A stretch of DNA of 64,000 nucleotides from the NCBI GenBank assembly GCA_964057225.1, contig OZ059894.1, positions 15,964,476 to 16,028,475 on the forward strand, read 5' to 3'. Position numbers and translations under genes: made by a program. Source of the stretch: Auanema rhodensis (Eukaryota; Nematoda; Chromadorea; Rhabditida; Rhabditidae). The notes beneath the pieces were generated by a model that saw only the letters and a list, made by a program, of their open reading frames with translations, was not told the DNA's origin and ran no database searches. Positions 1-10,869 of the stretch are shown here, in pieces (positions within the stretch are counted from its first letter, which is position 1; every line of letters starts with the position of its first letter).

Positions 1-137
1 TTTTTGAATAGTTTGCTTATTTTTTAAGCAATTAAGTGAATTTTATGTAAGAATTATTGATTCTTATAGAATTTCTTCATTTCTTTTAAAGAGTTTTATT
101 ATTTGAAACTTGTAATGGATTAATGATTACGTAAGAA

Positions 138-3100
138 ATGTATCGTCGGCCATCAGATGACATCCGGGAACTGAGAAAAAGGTGAGCTAAATTTACTTTG
201 AATGTATTTTTGTAAAGAATATAAAGAAGAAAAGAATGAATTTTTCATATAACCTTTTCAGAGGGTTGCCGTGGCTTGCTTCAGCATTCCTCCTTTTCTT
301 ACTTCTCATATTTGCTGGTTTGGTTTTTATAATTCTTTATAATCAATCGGGAAATAATAAAAATATTTTATTCAGATGGAAATATGTATGTTTATCGTAT
401 TAATACCTTTTATTTCTTTTCAAACTTTAGAATAACTCTGATGAATATGAAGATATAGATGACAAAACAGATGAACAGCCAAAGATTCATATTAGTCCAT
501 TAGAAAAACATAATAGAACTTCAGAAGATTTATTGACGTCTTCTAACCAAAGCGAATCTTCAAACGGCTGGAAATCCTATACTATTGCTCCACAATCCTC
601 AATCATTTCAACTAGTATACCAAACATCATTGCAAATCCTATTTCTGCAACGTCGGTCAGTAAACTGTTATATACGTCTTCCTATATTTCTACTACACCA
701 CTGAGTATTGCTACTACAACCTCACCGTTTCTGCAAACAGCAACGTCGACATCTCCTGCACCTATTACAACAACCTTTAACCCAGCAGCAAAATCTCTAT
801 TTTTAACTACTACGGCTATTCCTAAGAGTTCAAAAATTGGCTTGAGTACTTCTGTATCTAATATCACTCTTACAACACCTACAAAGACAGTAGTCACAGT
901 TAATAGCACTCTAAGTACTGTTTCGGCACCGAGTACCAGTACCACCACAACGACAACTTCTATTCCTCCTACATCTCTTCATGTATCAACTACTCCCACG
1001 TCTCTTCGTGTATCAACTACTCCAACATCGGCAACCTTACCTCGACCCAGATTAATCCCAATCAAACCAACTAAATCAGTTTCCACTTTGCCTCCAACGT
1101 CTTCAACATCACCACATACGTCAGCTTTACCGCCTTCTTCAACACTAACGATTCCCACAACTTTGAGCTCATTAGAGTCTCTGTTGTCAAACTATAATGC
1201 CACTAAAGAAGCTATCCCAACTGCAACACCTACATCACCCACAATGAAAATCTTACCAACACTTCTAGCTAATTCAGACATTATCACTAAATCAGTTTAC
1301 AATGAAACGGAGACACCTAAGATTATCGCGGATGATTTCCTAGCTTCTTTGAACACAAACATTACAAGTTCAGAAAATGAAACGCCAGATGATCTTGTGG
1401 ATAACTTTGACAAAGACGTGAAAACCTTATCATATTCAACTGCTGCTGTTTCTTGTCCAAATGAATATTGTTCTGAAATTGGAAGGTAATAGAGCTGTTG
1501 TTTAGTTTCTTAACACTTAAGTTGCAGGAGCATTCTACTTCGTGGAGGTAATGCTGTTGATGCTGCTATAGCTACAGATATCTGTATGGGTTCAGTACAT
1601 CCTCATGAATCTGGACTAGGAGGAAGTACAACTATGATTATACATGAATCGTTTGTTTAAAAATTTCCATTCTTCATGCTTTTCTTGTTTTAGGGGATCA
1701 AAACCTGTTGTTATCAATGGTATTGCAACTTCCCCTCGTAGTGCAACATCTAATACATATGCTTTCAACGAAGATTTATCAATTAAAGGTTTATTTTAAT
1801 CATAAAAGCTTAATCTATCTTGTTTATTACGGGTTATTCTGCTGTAGCTTGTCCTGGAAATCTCGCTGCGCTATGGAAAGCATTTAGTCGTTATGGGTCT
1901 AGGAAAATAGGATGGCAAGATTTATTATTACCCACAATTGATTTACTTGAAAGAGGTTTTCTCTTACTTTGAATGTCAGATTCACACCGTGTTCTAGGTT
2001 ATCAACCGTCTGAAAGTTTATTAGAAGCATATGCAGAGCTATTGCCTGAGTTGAAAGCTGATCCTATAGCAAAGTTTGCTGAAATATAGTCAAATAATAA
2101 CATTTTTATTTTAGAAAACGATTTGTCAATAAAATAAAGGAAGGTGAACTGTTCCATAATAGTCAATTGGCTCAAACGTTGCGTAAACTTGCTTCTTCTC
2201 GTGATCCATACCAATTATTTTATCGGGGTGAATTGGCTTCTCAAATTATTCAAGAACTACGAAGCTTAGGTAACTAATTATATTTATTATCTACTTCAAA
2301 ATATATATTTGTAGGTGCTCTGCTAACCAAATTAGATTTTGTCAATTATGAAGCTACAATAGAAGATGCCCAATCGGTCGAATTGCATGATGGTCGTATA
2401 TTATCAGGCCCTAGCCCACCTTCTACATTTATTCTATCACAACTCTCTATAAAGCATTTTTCTGGTTTGTGATTTTTTTGAGTAAGTTTCATAGTTTTAT
2501 GTATAATACTTCCAGAAAAATATAAAGAAATGAAAGAAAAATCACCAACTATTGATTACATTAAGAATTTGCTTGATTTTCAGAGCAATATCACAAAGTT
2601 GCGAACAGAAATAGGTATTTGTTTTTACGAAGAAAAACTTATTTCAAAGTTTTTGTCTAGGCGATCCAACTTTTTCCCTAAAAACACAGTTGATATCATT
2701 GAATATGACATCATTAGATAAGATTGTTCAACTTGGAAAAGTTTTGGAAAATAGTCCAATGAGCACACAATCTGTTGATAAGCATAGACAAAAACGTCGG
2801 ATATCTGTAAGACGGCATACAATTCATTTCTACAATGAAGAAATTTTTAATTTTTAGAAAGCAGTAGATTATGTGTCAACACATATCAATGTAATAGATT
2901 CAAAAGGAATGTCTGTTTCTCTAACATCTACGTTGAATAAGAAGTATAAAATAATTTAATAATTGTATATAACAGTATATACATACTTAGATTTGGTGCT
3001 CAACGTCTTTCTGATCGCTTAGGATTTTTCTGGAATAATCACATGGCAGAATTTTCACTTACTGATCTAGATGGAGAAGATATAAACTCCATACAAGGCT

Positions 3101-3597
3101 CTAAGAAGCCAAGAACTGTCGTAGTACCCCTTATTATAACTAAAAATAATCAGGTAACATAGTAATATAAGATATATTTTTAATAAAAAAATTTAAAGAT
3201 AGAGTTATTGTTTGGAGCAACAAAACCTTCCTGCACTGAATTCCTTACAACTCAGGTTTGAATAATATTATGAGTATATCAAATTTGTATAATATGCAGG
3301 TGATTCTGAACTATCTACTTTTTGATAAGCAAAAGGCTTTAAGCTTTCCTCGGTTTTGTGAACATGATTTTGGTCTTATTGTGGAATCATCTATATTTAA
3401 GGTAAGCTTATATGGTTAAATAATATATTTAATTTATGTTTATATTAAAGAAAAATAGTGATATTCAACATTTGGAACAGAAATATGATGTAAAACAATC
3501 AAATGTTATCATGTATTTATTATATAAGGAAAATAATACTATATATTCCATTTGCGATCCAAGGGACAGTAATCAAGAATGCTCATTAGGCTATTAA
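138..3597 (+). CDS. Membrane-anchored gamma-glutamyltransferase-like protein with mucin-like stalk, probably catalytically inactive
   Basis: About 15 exons encode roughly 900 residues. Exon 1 is 138-181 (MYRRPSDDIRELRK), exon 2 (262-385) holds one hydrophobic segment with no cleavage-like site (LASAFLLFLLLIFAGLVFII), so a type II anchor is likely. Exon 3 (431-1485) is a Ser/Thr/Pro-rich, mucin-like stalk of about 350 residues. From 1528 the GGT fold begins with LLRGGNAVDAAIATDICMG and HESGLGG, continues through CPGNLAALWKAFSRYG and a large-subunit region near 2115-2810, then the small-subunit start THINVID...SLTSTLNK at about 2859 and NNHMAEFS at about 3050. GGTs cleave glutathione and other gamma-glutamyl compounds outside the cell. 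Here the catalytic Thr position is Ser, and the paired Ser, paired Gly and substrate-binding Arg of the family are not conserved, so I infer a pseudoenzyme. Splice phases join cleanly to the TAA stop at 3595. It converges on the small secreted gene at 3871. Confidence 0.85.
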
Positions 3598-3870
3598 CTT
3601 GCTTTATGTACATAAATGTTTTCCATAATTTTTTTTTTTTTTTTAATTTCAAAATATTACAATTCAATTATTTCAAATATATATTCATATACAACCGCTC
3701 TTCATCTTTCACAACATGAAAATGAATATTTTAAAATTAAAAAAAAACATCCTTTCGTGTTATAGAAAATGTTTATAATTTTACAAAAAGAGATCAAAAA
3801 AATGCTTTTTATATTAAAATAAAAATTAGAAATTTTGTACTGTGAAACATAATAAAAATATTATTTCATT

Positions 3871-4278
3871 TTATAGTAATCTTCCAAATCTAGGGTTTCC
3901 TCTAGGTCTATCGTTATAATATGGTTGAATTGGTACTGGAACTCCGTTATCATCTATATAGACATCTTGCTGTCTTCCCACAATGGGATCTCCTCGGAAA
4001 CTTCCTATCAAATCGATCTAAATAAGAAATAATATTCAAGAAGACAATCATTGAAATCTTACAGCTCTTGGTGGAATTGGAGCATCTTCATCATTCAATT
4101 GATTATGTCTTTCAATTTTTTGTTGGCGTGGTATTGATGTACGAGAGCTTACATACAATCGTTCTAGCAATGATTCGGTAAAAACTTGAAAAAATAGACA
4201 TATAATCTCATTATTACAATTATATATCTTACCAGTAGTAATACAAAACAATAAAATTGTTGTTTTATATAAAACCAT
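3871..4278 (-). CDS. Small secreted protein, family not recognised
   Basis: Three exons (4233-4278, 4063-4184, 3871-4017) with matching phases encode 104 residues. The N-terminus MVLYKTTILLFCITT is a good signal peptide; the rest is polar with Pro/Arg-rich stretches and no cysteine. The C-terminal end reads RPRGNPRFGRLL, in which RFGR resembles the processing and amidation signal of RFamide peptides, but the protein has few other dibasic sites. I do not recognise the family. It lies between the GGT-like gene and the transporter. The start is the ATG at 4276-4278, with no upstream in-frame alternative needed to complete the signal peptide. The regular intron sizes (46-48 bp) and phase agreement are the main support that it is real. 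Confidence 0.55.
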
Positions 4279-4920
4279 TAAATATTGTTTTTGGCTGATT
4301 TGTTTTTAAACTAAGTTAAAAAGAAGATAAGTACAAGAATAATAATTAATTTAGAATTATTATGTTTATAAGATATAACTATAACTGTTGAAAAGTTGGA
4401 TATTTGAATGGTGAGAAATAGATGTGTGTCTTTTGTGTGAATTATATTGAATATAACGTTAGACCGAGACAATAACCGACTTTAAAAACACGTTTTGAAG
4501 TTATTGTGAAATAAAACTAAAAGATGAATTTTTACACATAATAATTAATAAATATGACGATAAAATTTGTCGTACTTGAAAGTACTAGTATCTATTATGT
4601 TCTGAGAATTTATTTAAAAATCTTTATCGAAGTTTATTCAACAAATTAAAAATTACTATTTCTACTAAAACACGTAAAAACAAATATAAGTATCAGTAGC
4701 ATAGATAAATAATTATTCTTCATGTGTACAGCTTCATCATGTTTTGTATTAAAATCAGATTAAGAAAGGAAGATACGGATAATGATGAGGAATTGTATGA
4801 GTGAAGAAAAAGTGTTGTTCTATTGTCTATCAACTGATGGCATCATTATCGGAGAGATTCTATAGAGAAAGCTTTTTTTAGGTCATCGTGCACTGATCGT
4901 ATAACGTCATCATGTTTAGA

Positions 4921-7337
4921 TCAGGCTTGCTGTTCAACCAATGCTTCGCTTTGTTGTCCCAAAGTGGATTTTCTAACTACAATAGAAAATATGTTTTGAA
5001 TATAACTATTGTATAAACTAACGGAATAATCTTTGCTCTTTTGGTGGCATATGCTCTATAAGTGGCATATCCTTGGTTTCAGGAAGGAAACATTCAAACG
5101 CAAACATATCAATCATAGAGAAGGTGAGCATGACGCAGTATGGCAAGGCCAACCAGACATCTTGCTGAAATTATTAAAGATTATTTTTGATCTTGATGTT
5201 TTTCATTTTACAAGGTAGAATACGAAAGGTGAAACAATGACTCCAGCACGATTCCACAGTTGCAGGAAGGAATAGCCGAGATTCCTGACTGGTGTTGGGA
5301 ACAACTCTGTGCCAACAATACCATCAGCAATATAAATCTAAAAAATAAAAAAAGATTTCTTCATTTAGTAAGAAAAACTATTTGTTTCTCGAATTCAACC
5401 TACTTGAGATGTCATAGAAGTGGCTATCAAGACAGCAACACTAATTTCTCTTTGCAAAGTGTGATTCAAATCTAAAATTTGGAGTTACAAGAAGTATTTT
5501 TTCATTGTATCTCACCAAATGTATAAGCAAATATAACTAATCCCAATGAGAAGAAAATAATAACATGTCCAGCACTATGAATGAATTTTCTTCCAACAAA
5601 CTTAAGTTTCAAGTCAGCATAACCGAATATCAAATTGCATGCATAACTACAAGAATCACTCTTTGCTCATGTAATATGAATAAATTTTGTTTAAATACCG
5701 AATTAATCCTGTATAAACTGCATTCCAATATATAGAACCACTAAGTTTTTCCATATTAAATAAAATTCCATAATTAATAATTGAAGTTGAAAAACTAAAA
5801 AGAAAAAGAAAAAAAAATATCATATATTCTCTAGTTACTTACTAACTAAATGCAAGTACAACTGTAGTTAAAGTTAATCTCCATGTACAAAACAGATGGT
5901 AATAAGAGTATTGGCGTCGTTTTACATTTGCTTGAAGTGCCAACTGAAAGAAGAAAAAGTTAAATATAGATTTTCGAATATTCTTTTTCATACTTGATAT
6001 TCACTTAATAGAACATTTTCTAATTCATCGTCAATTAAATGTGTTTTGTTTGATGTTCTAAGCTGGCTCTTTACTATTTCTCTAGCTTCATCAACACGAC
6101 CTTTAGTAACTAGCCATCTAGGTGATTCGTGAACAAAAAACCTGAAATAATATAATTTTTTCATTTGATCTTTTGAATTATTCCGTTTGAATTCTATTTA
6201 TGGATATCTTTTTTTGTTCTACGTGACCGAAAAGTTCACGTCGTCAAACTGTTCGAATTCACATGAAATGTGTAACATAGTCAATGTCTGCTAATCTATT
6301 AAGTGGCCAAAAACATATCAAAAATGATTTAATCTTTTCATATTTTGTTTTTATTTTAATGAATATTAAATATTACTTACAAGCAAATAATGAATGGAGG
6401 GACGCATAAACCAGCAGTTACATAAGCTAGTACATCCCAACTGTGGCTGAGATAGGCAATTAAAGCAATGATTGGAAAAGTTGGTGACCTGAAATTATTT
6501 CAATGAAAATTGGATTTTACACTGTAAAATGAATGAACCATGTGATTGTCATATTAATCCACATTCGATGTTTTTTTGGTATATTTTCCATAATAAATAC
6601 ATTGGAAACACTGTAATAGATCATATTAGACTATAAATTTTTTAAAAATTCTTTTGAATCAAGGCTATACCTTACACTACCCCCAGTGAAAAATCCAACA
6701 ATTGTTCTAGTTAGTGTAAATTGTAATAAACTGTGTGAATGAGCAACAGTTATCCATCCAATAGCCATACCTGCTACTGATATTAACATTGACTAAAAAT
6801 ATTTAATGAAAAACAATTTCTTTGGATGTCCTTAAGGTAAAATCTTACAATTTTTCTTCCAAAAGTATCACTTAGCTGGCCGAATACAACGGAACCAACG
6901 AGTACACCGAACATTTGAATTGAAATACTATTTTTCACATTCTTTGTAGTATCACAAAAGTAATTCCACTAAATTTATAATTTTAAAAATTGTTAAATTT
7001 TTAGATCTTGCAATACCTCTGCATTTACTGAACGGAACTGATATGATAAGACTGGACTAGAACAGCTGGAATTCTTGTATATAGAACAGATTTCTTTGTC
7101 TTCAAGATCGGCTGAGAACTCCACACCATCACAGCTGGCAATACGTGGTGAAGCTCCTGAAAATATGAAGAAAATGAAGAGATATCTACTGGAAAATCAT
7201 TAATTACCAGAATAAACCATATAAAACTGTGATGTTACTTGAGGAAGAATAATTGCTGCATTGAATATGCATATGATGGTCACGTACCATCCAATTTCCA
7301 CATAATCATCAAGTCGCTTTTTAAGTTCAATTCCCAT
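4921..7337 (-). CDS. SLC22-type organic ion transporter (major facilitator superfamily)
   Basis: A multi-exon gene of roughly 500-plus residues beginning MGIELKKRLDDYVEIGWYV at 7337. After the first membrane helix there is a large extracellular loop with Cys (SCDGVEFSADLED...CSIYKNSSC), then EWNYFCDTTKNVKNSISIQM, MFS motif A (GQLSDTFGRK), the central-loop signature HESPRWLVTKGR, and late motifs ELFPTPVRNLGYS and LPETKDMPL, all typical of organic cation/anion transporters of the SLC22 group. Substrate cannot be told. Most introns are about 45-60 bp. The exon ending at RLF can read into a stop at 5018, but a GTTAGT donor at 5022 and a TTGTAG acceptor at 4977 join in frame to a last exon 4921-4976 (RKSTLGQQSEALVEQQA), which I take as the true end. 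The protein is expected in the plasma membrane. Confidence 0.9.
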
Positions 7338-7651
7338 ATTGAGTCACTTCTCTTAATTTTTAAAAAAATTGAAGATATGTTTTTTTAAAGAAAAGATATT
7401 TTGAAACTATGTCTCATTTACATAGAATTAAATATTATATAATATATTGTATAATTAAAATAAATATTAAACATTTGTCTGAACAATAATTATTTTATAA
7501 TCATTAAAATTGGGAACTAGTTATGATATGACAAGCAAGTGTCTATGGTATGATAATTGATAATAACTGTTGTATGAAGTTGAAAATCAAATGATTCTTA
7601 TCGAAAAAAAGACTTCAAAGAAAAGAAGTTCTTGAGAGACAAATGATCTAT

Positions 7652-7719
7652 GAAAGAGAGAGAAAGAAAGAAAAAGAAAGAGAGGTAGAAAGAGAGAGAG
7701 GTAGAAAGAAAGAGAGGGA
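7652..7719. repeat. GA-rich imperfect simple repeat
   Basis: Purine-only run of AG/AAG units upstream of the SLC22 gene, interrupted by GT in two places (GAGGTAGAAAG). Confidence 0.9.
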
Positions 7720-8201
7720 TAGTGACTAAACATAAAGAGAGAAATTGGCAGAGGAATATATATGAAACTTCGAAGGCTTAAACTCTACTGTCTGACCGAC
7801 AGTTTTTTCTTCTGTATTTCTATAGTGGGATGGGTTTCACCTTTTTGGAAAATTCTGCAGATTAGATTTCTACGAAATGAAGTGCACGTAGACAAAGAAA
7901 TGAAATATTGCGTAATATTACATGAAGAAGATTACAATAAATTTATAAAAAAGAATTATTATTAGTAATACATCGGATAATCATTGAAAAATGGTTTCAA
8001 GGAAAAACATGATAATAGTTAAGCTGACGAGTATCATCACATGTACCATAATCTCAAATTAATTTATATGATTTTGGACGGTTTTTAATCGAAGAAATCT
8101 TCAACCATATTTAGAAGATTACTTCGACCGGTCCAATGGGAGAAATTGTTGAAAGAAAATAAGAAAAAAAGTGAGAACAAGAGTGAGAAAGCGAAATAAA
8201 T

Positions 8202-8236
8202 AGAGAGAGAGAGAGAGGGAGGGAGAGAGAGAGAGA

Positions 8237-8282
<46 letters not shown>

Positions 8283-8300
8283 AAGAAGGAGAAGGAGGGA
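8202..8300. repeat. (GA)n microsatellite
   Basis: Nearly pure GA repeat with GG and AA interruptions; homopurine on the + strand. The long open frames read across it in the minus direction (poly Leu-Ser) are repeat artefacts. Confidence 0.95.
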
Positions 8301-9270
8301 ATCCAAAACAAAGACAGACACATAGTATATGAAAGAGAAGTAGATAGGGAAACTGGGTAACATTATAAGAGAAGCAGGGAAATTAAAGTTCATACTAGGT
8401 ACAAAATGTACGGAGGTATTCAGACGACACCAAATTGAATTAGAGTGTCATATGATATTCAAAGTAGCTTAGGTCACTACCCAATGTTAAAAGAATTTAA
8501 TCGAATCATTTGATCAACTTAATTCTATGTATATATGAAACTAATCACGTTTCATAGTTTTTCTGCAATATTTTGATTTTAATTTCTTTCAAGTTATAGC
8601 TCTTTTTCTTTTTTTTAATTTAGTTTTTCTTTTGTTTCTAAACTATGAAACAAATAGTAATCCTAATTATATTTTCTTTCAAATAATGCTGTAATCCATT
8701 TTCCTTTGGCAATAAATTGTTTTTATACTACTTAAATAGATTTTACTTTGAAAACATATTTACTGGACAACTCTTCCACAAATCCTCGAGATCTTTGAAT
8801 ATTTTCCTTTTTTTTAAATTAAACGCATGATGAATCTCGTTTGCTTTTTGGTCAATGTCTAATTCGATTATGCTCGTTCAAGGTCATCAGGATAAGAAAT
8901 AACTAAAAAGTTTGAACTATAATCTTAACTATATGTGTGTAGTTTAAGTTTAATTGACAATGAATCAAATAATAGTGAGAATAGTTGAAAATAATAAAAT
9001 TTTTCAAGATCTTTAAGATCTTCTTTTCATAATATGGGACATATACAATCATTATGATAAAGCATGAAACTAAAATAAAAAAAAACGCAATCAAAGTCAC
9101 GTTGGCTCAATTAAGTTTATGAATAAATTTAATGAATCACGTTCCAATTGAGGATAATTGCCATATGAAAAGACGACATTGAAGTTGTTTGACCATGCCA
9201 TATCCAGTCCAACAAATTAATTAAAAGCTTTCATTGACATTAAGAATAATTTTTAAATGGATTCAAGATG

Positions 9271-9279
9271 TATATATAA
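9271..9279 (+). promoter_or_regulatory. Probable TATA box of the C6-domain gene
   Basis: TATATATAA lies 50 bp upstream of the signal-peptide ATG at 9329, a normal spacing for a short 5' leader. Inferred from position and consensus only. Confidence 0.4.
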
Positions 9280-9328
9280 GGATTTGATATGAAAATATTA
9301 TTCTAACGATTATTATTTTAATAAAAAA

Positions 9329-10430
9329 ATGTTTTTTTTACAATTAATTACTTTACAAATGTTTGTAATATACGTTTTAACTTGTGTTCCCGCAATATCA
9401 GACAAAGGTTAGTTTGTATTTTACTTGATTTCTTCAAATTTTTAATACATTTTTAGTTGAAAGAAGAAAAATCTCGCAGTTTACTCGCACCTTTGGAGGT
9501 TTTCTCCCATTAAATTTCATTAATTTTTTTAATTTCTAGGTGAAAATGTTAATAATCATGTAAAGGAAACTTCAAGCCTTTCAAAAAATAATTTAAAAAA
9601 GGATTTGAAGACAAACTTGAAAAAAACTGATTTGAAAACAGATTTCAAAAAAGAGTTGAAAACGAATCCCAAAAAAGATTTGAAAACGGAATCTAAAAAA
9701 AAATTGGAAACGAATTCCACGACGGATTTGACAACGAATTCCAAGAAAGATTTGGAAACGAATTCCACGACGGATTTGACAACGAATTTAACAAAGAATA
9801 TAAAAACCATAACGTATTCATCTACTAGTCGTCCTATCATTACTAGTACATTTCGACCAATATCAATTTCACCTCCTTTCACTGATGCTCCAGTAATATT
9901 GGAAATATCAACATCTGTAGCTCCGACTACTACTGATAGAACTATGTTGAGTATGAAAATATTTATCTTAAAACTGAATATTTTAACGAAATCAACTTAT
10001 AGATAGCAAATGTAAAAATTGCAAAATAGAGGACATTGGTCGAATTATTCGTAATATTCCATCTGGAATTGAAGAAAGTATTCCAATTATCACGTAAGTT
10101 TATTTTATTTGTTTGTATCTGTACTGTATCCATGAGATGTGTTTAAGATTGATTGATAATGAGGAACATGATATATGTTTATCTGCGAAAGTTGTTTGTG
10201 AAGCTCAAAACCATAAAACGACAATCATGGAGGTTAGTTCTGATAATAGAAGTTGAATACTAACAACTTTCTTATATAACTAGGTTGCTGATCGACCTTC
10301 TCTACGTACTGAAACAATAGAAGAAGATTCATTTCTCATAGTAGTTTGTACTGACAATCAATGGAAATCTTATGATGGAATAGGAATTGCAAATGTTAAT
10401 TGTTATCATTTGGATACATTTATTGATTAA
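9329..10430 (+). CDS. Secreted C6-domain protein with Lys/Thr 8-residue repeats
   Basis: Six exons. Exon 1 (9329-9407) gives a signal peptide MFFLQLITLQMFVIYVLTC; exon 2 is 9457-9498; exon 3 starts at 9540 and encodes about nine degenerate 8-residue repeats (consensus K/T-T-N-x-K/T-K/T-D-L), then a Ser/Thr/Pro-rich linker (SSTSRPIITSTFRP). The last exons encode a compact domain with exactly six cysteines (SKCKNCK, DICLS, VVCEA, VVCTDNQW, NVNCYH), which fits the nematode C6 domain, a secreted-protein module of unknown function. The ATG at 9329 is preferred over 9359 because it gives the full signal peptide. The stop is TAA at 10428. The function is unknown; a glycosylated linker and extracellular location are inferred. 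Confidence 0.8.
9595..9804 (+). repeat. 24-nt tandem repeat inside the C6-domain gene
   Basis: Units of about 24 nt, each encoding one 8-residue repeat. The units near 9708-9790 are the freshest: a 48-nt double unit (GAAACGAATTCCACGACG at its start) is repeated almost exactly, indicating recent duplication. Confidence 0.8.
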
Positions 10431-10869
10431 ATAAGTTTTTTTTAAGTTTTATATTTTTATGTTTGTAAATGTTATAAATAAATCAAATTTGTAAATAAAA
10501 AAAATTATTTTTTTTTACAATTGTGTGGTTAAAGCGGTCGCAATCCTGTACGCCTGTTTGTAATTTCATTTATTTAAACAACAAAAAAGGTCAATTTTGA
10601 AATAAAATAAAAATAAATATTTATTATTTCTCTACATAAACTAAAGAAATATTAAAATAATAATTATTGCAAAGTACTAGTGAAATGTATTCTTTTCAAA
10701 CATATACATATATATTTGAAAACTTAAATAGCGCATAATTTACTACTTTCATGAAACATACATATACTAATTATTAAATTTATAAATAATTATTAATTTA
10801 TAATAAATTAAGAAGTGAATTTAATTGAGATCATTAGAAGAGAAAAACCTTTCCCAAAATAACAGATAT
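10431..10869. other. Intergenic region between convergent 3' ends
   Basis: AT-rich 3' flanks of the C6-domain gene (+) and unc-41 (-), with several AATAAA-type polyadenylation signals between 10475 and 10500. No gene seen. Confidence 0.6.

Larger units (their letters stand above)
7338..9328. other. Intergenic region between divergent genes
   Basis: Holds the 5' flank of the SLC22 gene (-) and of the C6-domain gene (+). I see no exon series. The stretch contains two GA-rich tracts and AT-rich spacer. Short open frames near 7762-7965 and 8903-9100 lack splice partners, protein-like composition or domain motifs. Confidence 0.6.

Noticed and set aside
682-948. 88-codon open frame on the minus strand inside the mucin-like exon
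   Set aside because: It is the reverse of a Thr/Ser-rich coding exon; the Val/Leu-rich content is a mirror of that composition.
5018-5020. TAG stop after RLFR as the end of the SLC22 gene
   Set aside because: A GTTAGT donor overlapping the stop and an in-frame last exon (4921-4976) with good acceptor make the longer form more likely.
8085-8393. 102-codon Leu/Ser frame
   Set aside because: Runs through the GA microsatellite and consists of poly(Leu-Ser); repeat artefact.
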